Shown here piece after piece: positions 37,994-47,989 of a stretch of 64,000 nt of DNA (position 1 is its first letter; every line of letters starts with the position of its first letter). Source of the stretch: Lutibacter sp. (GTDB lineage: Bacteria > Bacteroidota > Bacteroidia > Flavobacteriales > Flavobacteriaceae); NCBI RefSeq assembly GCF_013041805.1, contig NZ_JABDRI010000018.1:29653-93652 (forward strand). The letters run 5' to 3'. The notes under the pieces were generated by a model, which saw only the letters and a program-made list of their open reading frames with translations, did no database searches and was not told where the DNA came from. The translations under genes and the position numbers were made by a program.

Positions 37994-38040
37994 AGAAAGT
38001 TTTTTAGTAAATTTAGCTCGATAAAGATACTTATAAAATA

Positions 38041-39561
38041 ATGCCATATCCAATAGTTAATTCAATAATTTCTTGGTTTTTGAAAAAAAGAAAGCACCAA
38101 ATGGAGCTCTTTTTAAAATATCCTATCGATGTGCAAAAAGAATTGCTATTTAAATTATTACAAAAAGCAAAACATACCGAGATTGGAAATACTTTTGGCT
38201 TTGCTGATATTAAAACCTATAAAGAATTTACCGAAAAAGTACCTATTCAGCAATACGAATCTATTGAGCCTTTGATACAAAGAGCCCGAAAAGGTGAACA
38301 GAATATATTTTGGCCTACACCAATAAAATGGTTTGCAAAATCTAGTGGTACCACCAATGCGAAAAGTAAATTTATACCAGTGAGTGATGAAGCTTTAGAA
38401 GATTGTCACTTTAAAGCTGGAAAAGATATGTTGTGCCTTTATTATAATAACAATCCTTCTGCTCAATTATTTGCTGGAAAAGGATTACGCCTAGGAGGAA
38501 GTAGCGCTGTTTATGAAGATAACAATTCTTATTTTGGTGATTTATCGGCAATTATTATTGAAAATATGCCTTTTTGGGCAGACTTTAGCAGTGCTCCTAA
38601 ACAAGAAGTCGCTCTTATGGAAGAGTGGGAAAGTAAAATAAAAGCTATTATTGATGAAACAATACATGAAGATATTACTAGTTTAGTTGGTGTACCATCG
38701 TGGATGCTAGTGCTATTAAATAGAGTTTTGGAAAGAACAGGAAAAGACAATATTTTAGAAGTTTGGCCAAATCTTGAAGTGTATTTTCATGGAGGCGTAA
38801 ATTTCAATCCATACAGAGAGCAATTCAAAAAAATAATCCCGAAAAAAGGGTTTAAATATTACGAAACTTATAATGCTTCGGAAGGTTTTTTTGGAATTCA
38901 AGATGTCAATAATTCACTAGACTTATTATTAATGCTCGATTATGGTATCTATTATGAATTTATTCCAATGGATCAGTTTGATGGTGAAAACTCTGAAGCT
39001 ATTCCTCTTTCAGAAGTACAATTAAATGTGAATTATGCAATAGTAATTACCACAAACGGAGGTTTGTGGAGATATTTAATTGGTGATACCGTAAAATTTA
39101 CTTCGCTAAATCCATATAGAATTAGAATTACAGGTAGGACTAAGCATTTTATAAATGTTTTTGGTGAAGAATTAATTATTGAAAATGCAGAAAATGCATT
39201 AAAACAAGCTTGCTTAAAGACAAATAGTGAAATTTCTGAATTTACTGTAGCTCCAGTTTTCATGAATGGAAGTAAAAGTGGTGGACACGAATGGATAATT
39301 GAATTTAGAAAACATCCTGAATGTATCAACTATTTTACTGAAATTTTAGATAACTCATTAAAATCTATAAATTCAGATTATGAAGCGAAACGATATAATA
39401 ATTTAACGTTAGCAATGCCAAAAATTAATATTGCAAAAGAAGGATTGTTTTATAAATGGCTTAAAAAAAATGGGAAATTAGGTGGGCAGCATAAAGTGCC
39501 TAGGTTATCAAATTCTAGAACAAATTTAGAAGACCTTATGAAATTGAATAAAATAAGTTAA
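38041..39561 (+). CDS. GH3-family acyl-adenylating enzyme
   Basis: A 506-residue member of the GH3 auxin-responsive family, part of the ANL adenylating superfamily. Adenylation motifs are visible: the P-loop-like SSGTTNAKSKFIPVS at about 101-115, YNASEGFFG near 281 and GRTKHFINVFGEELI toward the end. Plant relatives join amino acids to small carboxylic acids. The bacterial role and substrate are not known. It is transcribed alone, divergent from DUF2797 with 47 bases between the chosen starts. Confidence 0.88.
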   Translation: MPYPIVNSIISWFLKKRKHQMELFLKYPIDVQKELLFKLLQKAKHTEIGNTFGFADIKTYKEFTEKVPIQQYESIEPLIQRARKGEQNIFWPTPIKWFAKSSGTTNAKSKFIPVSDEALEDCHFKAGKDMLCLYYNNNPSAQLFAGKGLRLGGSSAVYEDNNSYFGDLSAIIIENMPFWADFSSAPKQEVALMEEWESKIKAIIDETIHEDITSLVGVPSWMLVLLNRVLERTGKDNILEVWPNLEVYFHGGVNFNPYREQFKKIIPKKGFKYYETYNASEGFFGIQDVNNSLDLLLMLDYGIYYEFIPMDQFDGENSEAIPLSEVQLNVNYAIVITTNGGLWRYLIGDTVKFTSLNPYRIRITGRTKHFINVFGEELIIENAENALKQACLKTNSEISEFTVAPVFMNGSKSGGHEWIIEFRKHPECINYFTEILDNSLKSINSDYEAKRYNNLTLAMPKINIAKEGLFYKWLKKNGKLGGQHKVPRLSNSRTNLEDLMKLNKIS

Positions 39562-39634
39562 ACTTTAGGAAAAGTATTTTCTAGTTTATCAAAAACTATG
39601 TTCATTTTATCTCCTGAACAATCTAAATTTTTAA

Positions 39635-40612
39635 TTAAATTTTTCGTTCAATTACATAATTAACCATTGTTAACAAAGAATCTTTATAGGTTGAATTTGG
39701 ATAGGTTTCTAAAATTTTTAATGCTTTAGATTGGTATTCTTCCATTTTAGCAGTTGTATATTCAATACCTCCTTTTCCTTTTACAAAAGCTATTACTTCC
39801 TTAACACGTTTCTTATTTTTATTATGGTTTTTCACTGAGTTCATCAACCATTTTTTTTCTTTAGCCGAGCAATTATTTAAGGTATAAATTAAAGGAAGAG
39901 TCATTTTTTGTTCTTTAATATCTATTCCTGTTGGCTTCCCAATTTTCGCATCAGTATAATCAAACAAATCATCTTTTATTTGAAAAGCGATTCCTATTAA
40001 TTCACCAAATAAACGCATTTTTTCAACCTCTTCTTTTTGGCTTCCAACGGATGCGGCTCCAATGGCACAACATGATGCTATTAATGTTGCTGTTTTTTGA
40101 CGAATAATTTCAAAATAAACTTCTTCGGTGATATCTAATTTACGTGCCTTTTCAATTTGCAATAATTCACCTTCAGACATATCCTTTAATGAATTTGATA
40201 TTATTTTTAATAAATCAAAATCATCATTATCCAATGATAATAGTAAACTTTTAGAAAATAAAAAATCTCCAACTAGCACTGCAATTTTATTTTTCCAAAG
40301 TGCATTTATTGAAAAGAAACCTCTTCTCCTATTACTATCATCAACCACATCATCATGAACAAGTGAACCCGTATGAATTAACTCAATAATAGAAGCTCCG
40401 CGATATGTACGTTCTTCAAACTTACCATTTGAAACCATTTTAGCTACTAGAAAAACAAACATAGGACGCATTTGTTTTCCTTTTCTCCTAACTATATAAT
40501 GTGTAATTCTATTAAGTAACGGAACTTTAGTAGTCATAGAGTCTCTGAACTTACTTTCAAAGAGTTCCATTTCTTCAAGAATGGGTTGTTTTATTTGTTC
40601 TACTAGTTTCAT
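39635..40612 (-). CDS. Polyprenyl diphosphate synthase
   Basis: An all-trans isoprenyl diphosphate synthase that lengthens allylic diphosphates, probably to the octaprenyl or similar chain used in menaquinone. The first aspartate-rich motif HDDVVDDSNRRRG and the second KDDLFDYTD are complete. The start at 40612 (MKLVEQIKQPI) gives 325 residues, and an ATG four codons upstream is equally possible. Chain length cannot be read reliably. It is 28 bases downstream of rlmN on the same strand. Confidence 0.9.
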   Translation of the reverse strand: MKLVEQIKQPILEEMELFESKFRDSMTTKVPLLNRITHYIVRRKGKQMRPMFVFLVAKMVSNGKFEERTYRGASIIELIHTGSLVHDDVVDDSNRRRGFFSINALWKNKIAVLVGDFLFSKSLLLSLDNDDFDLLKIISNSLKDMSEGELLQIEKARKLDITEEVYFEIIRQKTATLIASCCAIGAASVGSQKEEVEKMRLFGELIGIAFQIKDDLFDYTDAKIGKPTGIDIKEQKMTLPLIYTLNNCSAKEKKWLMNSVKNHNKNKKRVKEVIAFVKGKGGIEYTTAKMEEYQSKALKILETYPNSTYKDSLLTMVNYVIERKI

Positions 40613-40640
40613 GTTGGTGTTCAAAAATAAGGAAAATAGT

Positions 40641-41678
40641 TTAACTTTTATTAGCTAATTGTCCACAAGCAGCATCTATATCTTTTCCTCTACTTCTTCG
40701 AACATTTACAATAATATCATTCATTTCTAAAATACTAATGTAATCACTTATTGCTTGAGCATTTGCTTGCTGAAAATCACCATCATCAATTGGGTTATAT
40801 TCAATTAAATTTACCTTACAAGGTACCAGTTTACAAAAATCTACTAAAGCCATTATAGCTTCTCTATTGTCATTAATTCCTTTCCATACAACGTACTCGT
40901 ACGTTACTCTACTACTTGTTTTATTATACCAATATTGTATTGCTTCCTTTAGATCTTTTAGTGGAAAAGTTTCGTTAAAAGGCATTATTTTTGTTCTCAC
41001 TTCATCTATTGCTGAATGTAATGAAACTGCCAAATTAAATTTGACCTCATCATCCGCTAATTTTTTAATCATTTTTGGCACTCCGGAAGTTGAGACAGTA
41101 ATACGTTTAGGAGACATACCTAAACCTTCTGGCGATGTTATTTTTTCTATAGATTTTAACACATTGTTGTAGTTCATCAATGGCTCCCCCATTCCCATAA
41201 ACACTATGTTAGATAGTTTATGGTTGAAGTATAATAAACTTTCTTTATTAATGGCAGCTACCTGATCGTAAATTTCATCAGGATTTAAATTTCTCATTTT
41301 CTTTAAACGTGCAGTTGCACAAAATAAACAATCTAAACTGCAACCAACCTGACTAGAAACACATGCTGTTGTTCTTGAACCTGTTGGTATTAAAACCGAC
41401 TCTACAATTAAACCATCGTGTAATCGAACTGCATTTTTAACGGTTCCGTCAGAACTTCGTTGCATATTATCAACTTGAATATGATTTATCACAAAATTAT
41501 TTTGCAACATTTCACGTGTTTCTTTCGAAATATTTGTCATAGCTTCAAAAGAGTGTGCGCTTTTACTCCATAACCATTCATAAACTTGATTTCCTCTAAA
41601 CGCCTTATCTCCATTTCCTACAAAAAAATCTCGAAGTTCATCTTTTGTTAATGCACGTATGTCTTTTTTTTGACTCAT
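40641..41678 (-). CDS. rlmN: Dual-specificity 23S rRNA/tRNA adenine-C2 methyltransferase
   Basis: RlmN is a radical SAM enzyme that methylates C2 of A2503 in 23S rRNA and A37 in some tRNAs. The 4Fe-4S motif CSLDCLFC is at 113-120 of the 345-residue form, and the methyl-carrying Cys near residue 338 lies in DIDAACGQL. Conserved FMGMGEPLMNY follows. The start MSQKKDIRAL at 41678 is preferred to an ATG four codons upstream. Confidence 0.95.
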   Translation of the reverse strand: MSQKKDIRALTKDELRDFFVGNGDKAFRGNQVYEWLWSKSAHSFEAMTNISKETREMLQNNFVINHIQVDNMQRSSDGTVKNAVRLHDGLIVESVLIPTGSRTTACVSSQVGCSLDCLFCATARLKKMRNLNPDEIYDQVAAINKESLLYFNHKLSNIVFMGMGEPLMNYNNVLKSIEKITSPEGLGMSPKRITVSTSGVPKMIKKLADDEVKFNLAVSLHSAIDEVRTKIMPFNETFPLKDLKEAIQYWYNKTSSRVTYEYVVWKGINDNREAIMALVDFCKLVPCKVNLIEYNPIDDGDFQQANAQAISDYISILEMNDIIVNVRRSRGKDIDAACGQLANKS

Positions 41679-41693
41679 TTTTACTTTCAAGTT

Positions 41694-41721
41694 TATAAAA
41701 AGATTCCCGCGAAAGCGGGAA
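41694..41721 (-). terminator. Intrinsic terminator after queA
   Basis: On the minus strand TTCCCGC, loop TTTC, GCGGGAA is followed by TCTTTTTAT. The stem is 7 bp and unusually GC-rich for this genome, with a tetraloop. It lies 27 bases past the queA stop and 15 before the rlmN start. Confidence 0.85.
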
Positions 41722-41748
41722 CCACATGACTAAAAAATAGCTTTTATA

Positions 41749-42798
41749 TTATATAATCAACATCGCATCTCCATACGAATAGAATTTATAATTTTCTTTA
41801 ACGGCTTCTTCATAAGCTTCCATTAAAAAATCGTAACCTGCAAAGGCTGCAACCATCATCATTAAAGTAGATTTTGGCGTATGAAAATTTGTAATCATAC
41901 AATTTGCAATGCTAAAATCGTATGGAGGAAAAATAAATTTATTGGTCCATCCGTCAAACTCGTTTAAACGACCATTTGAAGAAACTGAACTTTCAACAGC
42001 TCTCATAACTGTTGTCCCAACCGCACAAACCCGTTTTTTCTTTGAAATTGCACTATTAACATTTTTTGAAGCTTCCTTAGTAATAATTGCCTTCTCAGAA
42101 TCCATTTTATGTTTAGATAAATCTTCAACCTCAACCGGACTAAAAGTACCTAAACCAACATGAAGTGTAACTTCAGCAAAATCAACTCCTTTGATTTCTA
42201 AACGTTTCATTAAGTGTTTAGAAAAGTGCATTCCTGCAGTTGGTGCTGCAACCGCGCCTTCATGTTTTGCATAAATTGTTTGGTAACGCTCTGCATCACT
42301 TTCTTCAACCTCTCTTTGAATATATTTTGGTAATGGTGTTTCACCTAACTCTTGTAATTTTTGTCTAAATTCCTCATAAGAGCCATCATATAAAAAACGT
42401 AATGTTCTTCCTCTAGAAGTTGTATTGTCAATTACTTCAGCTACTAGACTTTCATCCTCTCCAAAAAACAATTTATTTCCAATTCTAATTTTTCTTGCAG
42501 GATCAACTAAAACATCCCATAATCTGCTTTCTGCATTTAATTCTCTTAATAAGAAAACTTCAATTCTAGCTCCTGTTTTTTCCTTTTCACCATACATACG
42601 AGCAGGAAAAACTTTCGTATTATTCAAAATAAATAAATCACCTTCGTCAAAATAATTAATTAGATCTTTAAATGTTTTATGTTCAATAGTTTTTTCTTTT
42701 CTATTTAAAACCATTAAACGAGATTCATCTCTATGTTCTGCAGGGTATTCTGCTAGTAACTCATCTGGTAATTCAAATTTAAATTTTGATAATTTCAT
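41749..42798 (-). CDS. queA: S-adenosylmethionine:tRNA ribosyltransferase-isomerase
   Basis: QueA transfers the ribosyl part of SAM to preQ1 in tRNA and forms epoxyqueuosine. The 349 residues begin [20 protein letters not shown], and contain RDESRLMVL, the GxTVLGLG-like [13 protein letters not shown] stretch and [10 protein letters not shown], all typical. It fits with the deazaguanine transporter upstream in the window. It has its own promoter and terminator, so it is a single-gene unit. Confidence 0.96.
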   Translation of the reverse strand: MKLSKFKFELPDELLAEYPAEHRDESRLMVLNRKEKTIEHKTFKDLINYFDEGDLFILNNTKVFPARMYGEKEKTGARIEVFLLRELNAESRLWDVLVDPARKIRIGNKLFFGEDESLVAEVIDNTTSRGRTLRFLYDGSYEEFRQKLQELGETPLPKYIQREVEESDAERYQTIYAKHEGAVAAPTAGMHFSKHLMKRLEIKGVDFAEVTLHVGLGTFSPVEVEDLSKHKMDSEKAIITKEASKNVNSAISKKKRVCAVGTTVMRAVESSVSSNGRLNEFDGWTNKFIFPPYDFSIANCMITNFHTPKSTLMMMVAAFAGYDFLMEAYEEAVKENYKFYSYGDAMLII

Positions 42799-42833
42799 AT
42801 GTAGCTTTTTAATATTTTTTTATAGAATGAGCG

Positions 42834-42865
42834 CAAATATACAACATCGGCATAGGCGTTGTCAA
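42834..42865 (-). promoter_or_regulatory. Promoter of queA
   Basis: On the minus strand TTG (42865-42863), 21 bases, then TATATTTG (42841-42834). Both elements and spacing match the Bacteroidota consensus. The predicted leader is about 30 bases, and no preQ1 riboswitch-like structure is visible in that short leader. Confidence 0.7.
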
Positions 42866-42898
42866 GTGTTTTGCAATAAAACTTTGTTTTAGAGATTT

Positions 42899-44110
42899 TT
42901 AAGTCGTTATTTTTTCAAAATCTGCCCAAAAAGTTGGATACGATTTTGATACAACATTGGCATCTTGAATTTTAATAGGAACCTTTAAAGCCATTGGAGC
43001 AAAAGCCATGGCCATCCTATGATCATCGTACGTTGAGATAGTAATATGCTCATTTATTTTAGCTGAAGCCTTTAAATGAAGTGTTTCATTAGTGATTATT
43101 ACTTCACCACCCAATTTCTCAATTTCAGTTTTTAGAGCAATCAATCTGTCAGTTTCTTTTATTTTTAACGTATGAAGTCCTGTTAAATAACATTCAATTC
43201 CCAAACCAAAACAAGTAACTGCAATAGTTTGTGCAATATCTGGGGCATTTACTAAATCTAAATTTAAACTACTTATATTTTGTTGGTTCGTATTTGTTAA
43301 AATTAGTGTATGACCTTTAAAAGTAGTTTCGACACCTAAACCTTTGTAAATGTTTGCTAGAACTGAATCTCCTTGTAAGCTAGTTTTTTTATATGATGTT
43401 AACTTAACTTCAGAATTTGGACTTAACGCCACTAAACTGTAATAATAAGAAGCAGAACTCCAATCAGATTCTACTGTAATAGTTTTATCAGTTATTGTTG
43501 GTTTTGACAAAATGGAGATAATATCGCCTTCCCAAGAGAATTCAATTCCTAATTCAGCTAATAATTGCAGTGTCATTTTTATATAAGGAATCGAAGTTAC
43601 TTCTCCTTTAAACTTTAATTGCAACCCATTTTTTAAGGTTGGCGCTATTAATAACAATGCCGAAATATATTGACTACTTACATTTCCTTCAATTTCAATA
43701 AAACTAGATGTTAACTTTTTTCCTGAAATTTTTAAAGGAGGATACCCATCTTTTTCTAAATATTTAATATTGGCTCCTAATGAAGTTAACGCATCAACTA
43801 AAATTTTAATAGGTCTGTTTTTCATTCTTTTAGAACCTGTTAAAACAATTTCAGAATTTTCTAACACGGAAAAATAAGCAGTTAAAAATCGCATGGCTGT
43901 TCCGGCATGTCCAATATTAATTTCATTCGATTCGCTAGACAAAGCTTTTTGCATTAAAATTGAATCATCAGAATTTGAAATATTTTCAATAGTTAGGTTA
44001 GAAAAAAACTTTTGTAAAATTAACAATCTATTCGTTTCACTTTTAGATCCAGTAATTTGAATACTACCTTTTACTGTTTTAGATATTCTATCAATTTCTA
44101 ATAAATTCAT
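42899..44110 (-). CDS. aroA: 3-phosphoshikimate 1-carboxyvinyltransferase (EPSP synthase)
   Basis: AroA forms EPSP in the shikimate pathway. The 403 residues are slightly shorter than E. coli AroA (427). Seen are the N-terminal GSKSETNRLLIL, the GHAGTAMRFLTA loop (where class I enzymes have NAGTAMR) and the C-terminal YDDHRMAMAFAP and KSYPTFWADF. The GHAGTA form is a small deviation at the PEP site loop. It is separate from other aro genes here. Confidence 0.94.
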   Translation of the reverse strand: MNLLEIDRISKTVKGSIQITGSKSETNRLLILQKFFSNLTIENISNSDDSILMQKALSSESNEINIGHAGTAMRFLTAYFSVLENSEIVLTGSKRMKNRPIKILVDALTSLGANIKYLEKDGYPPLKISGKKLTSSFIEIEGNVSSQYISALLLIAPTLKNGLQLKFKGEVTSIPYIKMTLQLLAELGIEFSWEGDIISILSKPTITDKTITVESDWSSASYYYSLVALSPNSEVKLTSYKKTSLQGDSVLANIYKGLGVETTFKGHTLILTNTNQQNISSLNLDLVNAPDIAQTIAVTCFGLGIECYLTGLHTLKIKETDRLIALKTEIEKLGGEVIITNETLHLKASAKINEHITISTYDDHRMAMAFAPMALKVPIKIQDANVVSKSYPTFWADFEKITT

Positions 44111-44195
44111 ACGTGGCTTTTTACAAACTTCTATATATTATTTTTTTATTAGATTTACTGCTTAATTTATACATCAATCAAATTAACCATACATC

Positions 44196-47100
44196 ATGAA
44201 AAAATACTTCCTATTAGTTAGCTGTCTATTTTTATTTACAGCTCACAAAGTTAATGCACAAAAAATAGTATCCAAATTTAGTGAGGAATATTACAACTCT
44301 ATTGAATGGAGAAATATTGGCCCTTTTAGAGGGGGAAGAAGTGCTGCTGTTACTGGAGTTCCAAATAAGGCAAATCTTTTTTATTTTGGAGCAACAGGAG
44401 GTGGAGTTTGGAAAACTACCGATGCTGGTAATACCTGGAGTAATATTTCAGATGGATTTTTTGGAGGATCTGTTGGTGCTATAGCAGTTAGCAAATCTGA
44501 CAATAATGTAATATACGTAGGAAATGGTGAAGTAACAGTTCGTGGTAATGTATCTTCTGGAGATGGAATGTGGAAAACTGTAAATGCTGGAAAAACATGG
44601 GAACATATTGGATTAGAACAATCTCGACACATTCCGAGAGTTAGAGTTCATCCTAAAAATTCTGATATTGTGTTCGCAGCTGTTCTAGGAGATTTATACA
44701 AACCAACTTCACAAAGAGGTGTTTACAAATCAATAGATGGAGGAAAAAACTGGAGACAAGTATTATTTTCAAATGAAAATGCTGGTGCTGTAGATTTAAT
44801 TATTGACCCAACAAATCCACGTGTTTTATATGCTTCAACTTGGAATGTTAGAAGAACACCTTATAGCTTATCTAGTGGTGGTGCAGGTTCTGCTCTTTGG
44901 AAAAGTACAGATGAAGGTGAGAGTTGGACAAATATTTCCAAAAATGAAGGATTACCAAAGGGAGTTTGGGGAATTAGTGGTGTAACAGTATCTCCAATAA
45001 ATTCAGATATTGTTTGGGCATTGATTGAAAATGAAAAAGGTGGAATTTATAAATCTACTGATGCTGGAAAAACTTGGAAATTAATTAATAGTGAACGAAA
45101 ATTACGTCAACGTGCTTGGTATTACACACGTATTTATGCTGATACTCAAGATGAAAATATTGTATATGTTATGAATGTACAATACCATCAATCTAAAGAT
45201 GGGGGTAAAACATTTAAAACCTATAATGCCCCACACGGAGATCATCATGATTTATGGATTGCGCCAGAAGATAATCAACGAATGATAATTGCTGATGACG
45301 GTGGAGCTCAAGTTAGTTTTGATGCCGGTGAAAATTGGAGTACTTATATGAATCAACCTACTTCACAATTTTATAGAGTGGTAACTGACAATCATTTTCC
45401 ATATAGAATTTATGGCGCTCAACAAGATAACTCAACGGTGAGAATTTCACACCGTACTGATGGAAGATCAATTAGCGAAAGTGACTGGGAAGCAACAGCT
45501 GGTGGAGAAAGTGCTCATATTGCTGTTGACCCTTTAAATAATGATATTGTTTATGGTGGAAGCTATGGCGGGTTACTAACTCGAATAAACCATAAAACAG
45601 GGGAAAGAAGAGCAATTAATGTTTGGCCAGATGACCCAATGGGACATGGAGCTGAAGATTTTAAATATCGCTTTCAATGGAATTATCCTATCTTCTTTTC
45701 TCCACATAATAAGAAAAAAATGTACACTACCTCCAATCATGTTCATGTAACTTATAATGAAGGTCAATCTTTTGAAATTATTAGTCCAGATTTGACCAGA
45801 AATGACCCATCAACTTTAAAATCCTCAGGTGGTCCAATTACACAAGACAATACAGGTGTTGAATATTATGGAACTATTTTTGCCGCTGTAGAATCACCTT
45901 TTGAAGAAAATCTAATTTGGACAGGTTCTGATGATGGCTTAGTTCATATTACAAGAGATGGCGGAAAAAATTGGACAAATGTTACTCCTAAAAAAATGCC
46001 AGAATGGATGATGATTAATTGTATTGAAGTTGATCCATTTAATGCAGGTGGCGCCTATATTGTTGGTACACGTTATAAATCTGGAGATTATACTCCATAT
46101 ATTTATAAAACAGAAGATTATGGGAAATCGTGGAAATTAATCACTAATGGAATAGCTAGCGAACATTTCACAAGAGCACTTCGTTCCGATCCAAATAAAA
46201 AAGGATTACTATATGCAGGGACTGAAGCTGGAATGTACATTAGCTTTGATGATGGTGCAAATTGGAGTGCTTTCCAATTAAACTTACCAATTGTACCTAT
46301 TACAGATTTAACGATAAAAAACAACAATTTAATTGCTGCTACTCAAGGTCGTTCATTTTGGATTATTGACGATTTAACTCCGCTTCATCAATTAAGTAAT
46401 GAACTCATTACAAAAGATACTTTTATTTATAAGCCTATTGATAGTTACAGAATGGGAGGAAGTAAAAGAGCTTCAAAAACAGCTGGTCAAAATCATTCAG
46501 GTGGTGTTAATATCCATTATTATGTTAAAAATATTGAAGAAAAAGATACTGTTAGCCTTTCAATTTATGAAAACTCAGGAAAACACATTAAAACTTTTTC
46601 AACCAAACCTGATGCAGACCAGAAAGAAGAAAAGCTAAAAGTAAAAAAAGGAGCCAATGAGTTTAATTGGGATATGCAATACCCTGATGCTGAAAAAGTA
46701 AAAGGAATGATTTTATGGTGGGCATCATTAAATGGTCCAAAGGCTTTACCTGGTGATTACATAGTGAAATTAAGTAAAAATGGAAATACGGTTTCTGAAC
46801 AAAATTTTACACTTTTAAAGGATCCTAGAAGTTCGGCAACAGAAGAAGATTTAAAAGCTCAATTTAATTTTATAATTGAAATTCAAGAAAAGTTAACTGA
46901 AATTCATAAAACCTTAAAAAATATCACAAAAATTAAAGGGCAAGTAAAACAATTAAAATCTTCAATAACTAATAAAGAAAAGAATAAAGAAATTATTGAA
47001 TTAGCAGATAAAATTGTTAAAGAATTAACTGAATTTGAAAATAACTTATATCAAACAAAAAGTAAGAGTAACCAGGACCCTTTAAACTTTCCAATTAAGT

Positions 47101-47303
47101 TAAATAATAAATTAGCACATTTAAATTCTTTAAGTTCAATTGGAGATTTTAGACCTACTGATCAATCGGTGGCTTTTAAAAATGAAGTAACCAAATTAAT
47201 TGATTTTCAATTGTCAAAAATTTATTCAATTTTTGAAAAAGACGTTAAAACACTAAATAAAAAAGTAAAACAAAGTGATATTAATTTAATAAACTTAAAT
47301 TAA
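44196..47303 (+). CDS. Secreted Asp-box/sortilin-like beta-propeller protein
   Basis: A 1035-residue exported protein with a Sec signal peptide (cleavage likely after KVNAQ near residue 22). About ten Asp boxes of the SxDxGxTW kind are spread over residues 70-690, such as KTTDAGNTW, KSIDGGKNW, KSTDEGESW and ITRDGGKNW, which predict two propellers of the VPS10/BNR type. After a linker a helical, Lys-rich C-terminal part (about 890-1020) follows. No type IX sorting domain is seen, so it probably stays in the periplasm or is lipid-free at the surface. Catalysis is not evident. It might be a sialidase-like or binding protein. Confidence 0.85.
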   Translation: MKKYFLLVSCLFLFTAHKVNAQKIVSKFSEEYYNSIEWRNIGPFRGGRSAAVTGVPNKANLFYFGATGGGVWKTTDAGNTWSNISDGFFGGSVGAIAVSKSDNNVIYVGNGEVTVRGNVSSGDGMWKTVNAGKTWEHIGLEQSRHIPRVRVHPKNSDIVFAAVLGDLYKPTSQRGVYKSIDGGKNWRQVLFSNENAGAVDLIIDPTNPRVLYASTWNVRRTPYSLSSGGAGSALWKSTDEGESWTNISKNEGLPKGVWGISGVTVSPINSDIVWALIENEKGGIYKSTDAGKTWKLINSERKLRQRAWYYTRIYADTQDENIVYVMNVQYHQSKDGGKTFKTYNAPHGDHHDLWIAPEDNQRMIIADDGGAQVSFDAGENWSTYMNQPTSQFYRVVTDNHFPYRIYGAQQDNSTVRISHRTDGRSISESDWEATAGGESAHIAVDPLNNDIVYGGSYGGLLTRINHKTGERRAINVWPDDPMGHGAEDFKYRFQWNYPIFFSPHNKKKMYTTSNHVHVTYNEGQSFEIISPDLTRNDPSTLKSSGGPITQDNTGVEYYGTIFAAVESPFEENLIWTGSDDGLVHITRDGGKNWTNVTPKKMPEWMMINCIEVDPFNAGGAYIVGTRYKSGDYTPYIYKTEDYGKSWKLITNGIASEHFTRALRSDPNKKGLLYAGTEAGMYISFDDGANWSAFQLNLPIVPITDLTIKNNNLIAATQGRSFWIIDDLTPLHQLSNELITKDTFIYKPIDSYRMGGSKRASKTAGQNHSGGVNIHYYVKNIEEKDTVSLSIYENSGKHIKTFSTKPDADQKEEKLKVKKGANEFNWDMQYPDAEKVKGMILWWASLNGPKALPGDYIVKLSKNGNTVSEQNFTLLKDPRSSATEEDLKAQFNFIIEIQEKLTEIHKTLKNITKIKGQVKQLKSSITNKEKNKEIIELADKIVKELTEFENNLYQTKSKSNQDPLNFPIKLNNKLAHLNSLSSIGDFRPTDQSVAFKNEVTKLIDFQLSKIYSIFEKDVKTLNKKVKQSDINLINLN

Positions 47304-47332
47304 GATATTAAATAACTATTGATTTTTAATGG

Positions 47333-47390
47333 AAAAAGTCAATAAGGTAGTTTGTAAATTTTAAAACAAATTACTTTATTGACTTTTTTT
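47333..47390. terminator. Long bidirectional terminator
   Basis: A stem of 23 pairs with two wobbles (AAAAAGTCAATAA pairs with TTATTGACTTTTT, continued by GGTAGTTTGT with ACAAATTACT) and a 10-base loop. A and T runs at both ends make it a terminator for both convergent genes. Confidence 0.9.
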
Positions 47391-47400
47391 AGTATAGCTT

Positions 47401-47640
47401 TTATTTTTTTATAAACTTATAATAGCCTGCCATAAATAATCCGTAAAAAGAAGACATTGCTACTAATCTCTTTAGAAAATACACCCATTTCCCCTCAGAA
47501 AATAGTTTTTCAATCATTATTGAAAAACTAACATTTGTTAAAATAGAAAATCCTATTTCAATAAAAGAAACGAATACTAAAAAAATAAAAGCAAAGCGAA
47601 ATGCTATTTTAAAAAAGGAATGATTTTTATATTGATTCAT
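47401..47640 (-). CDS. Small two-span membrane protein
   Basis: A 79-residue basic protein not recognised as a known family. Two hydrophobic stretches (about 11-33, FRFAFIFLVFVSFIEIGFSI, and 57-74) suggest an alpha-helical hairpin in the inner membrane with Lys-rich ends. Its ATG directly adjoins the stop of the MazG-type gene, so the two are cotranscribed. It ends in a strong terminator. Function is unknown. Confidence 0.7.
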   Translation of the reverse strand: MNQYKNHSFFKIAFRFAFIFLVFVSFIEIGFSILTNVSFSIMIEKLFSEGKWVYFLKRLVAMSSFYGLFMAGYYKFIKK

Positions 47641-47967
47641 TTACTTTAATTTTTTATTATTTTGATGTCTGTCGTGATCACGTTTCGTTTTTATATCCAT
47701 TTTTTTATCAAAAGAAGCTTGTAAATCTATCCCTGTTTGATTTGCCAAGCACAATACCACAAAAACAACATCAGCCAATTCCTCTCCTAAATCTTTTCCT
47801 TTATCACTTTCTTTTTCGCTTTGCTCACCGTATCGCCTCGCAATAATACGTGCCACTTCACCTACTTCTTCCGTTAATTGAGCCATATTTGTAAGCTCGT
47901 TAAAATAACGAACTCCGTGTTCTTTTATCCAAGTATCAACTATTAATTGAGAGTTTTTAATATCCAT
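47641..47967 (-). CDS. MazG-like nucleotide pyrophosphohydrolase
   Basis: A 108-residue all-alpha NTP pyrophosphohydrolase of the MazG/dUTPase-like superfamily. Metal-binding acidic pairs are visible in LTEEVGEVARII and GEELADVVFVVL (ExxE and ExxD). Single-domain enzymes of this type remove noncanonical nucleotides. The target nucleotide is unknown. It is 22 bases downstream of aat and directly upstream of the small membrane protein. Confidence 0.88.
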   Translation of the reverse strand: MDIKNSQLIVDTWIKEHGVRYFNELTNMAQLTEEVGEVARIIARRYGEQSEKESDKGKDLGEELADVVFVVLCLANQTGIDLQASFDKKMDIKTKRDHDRHQNNKKLK

Positions 47968-47989
47968 AAAATATTTTTTTTGAGATGCC

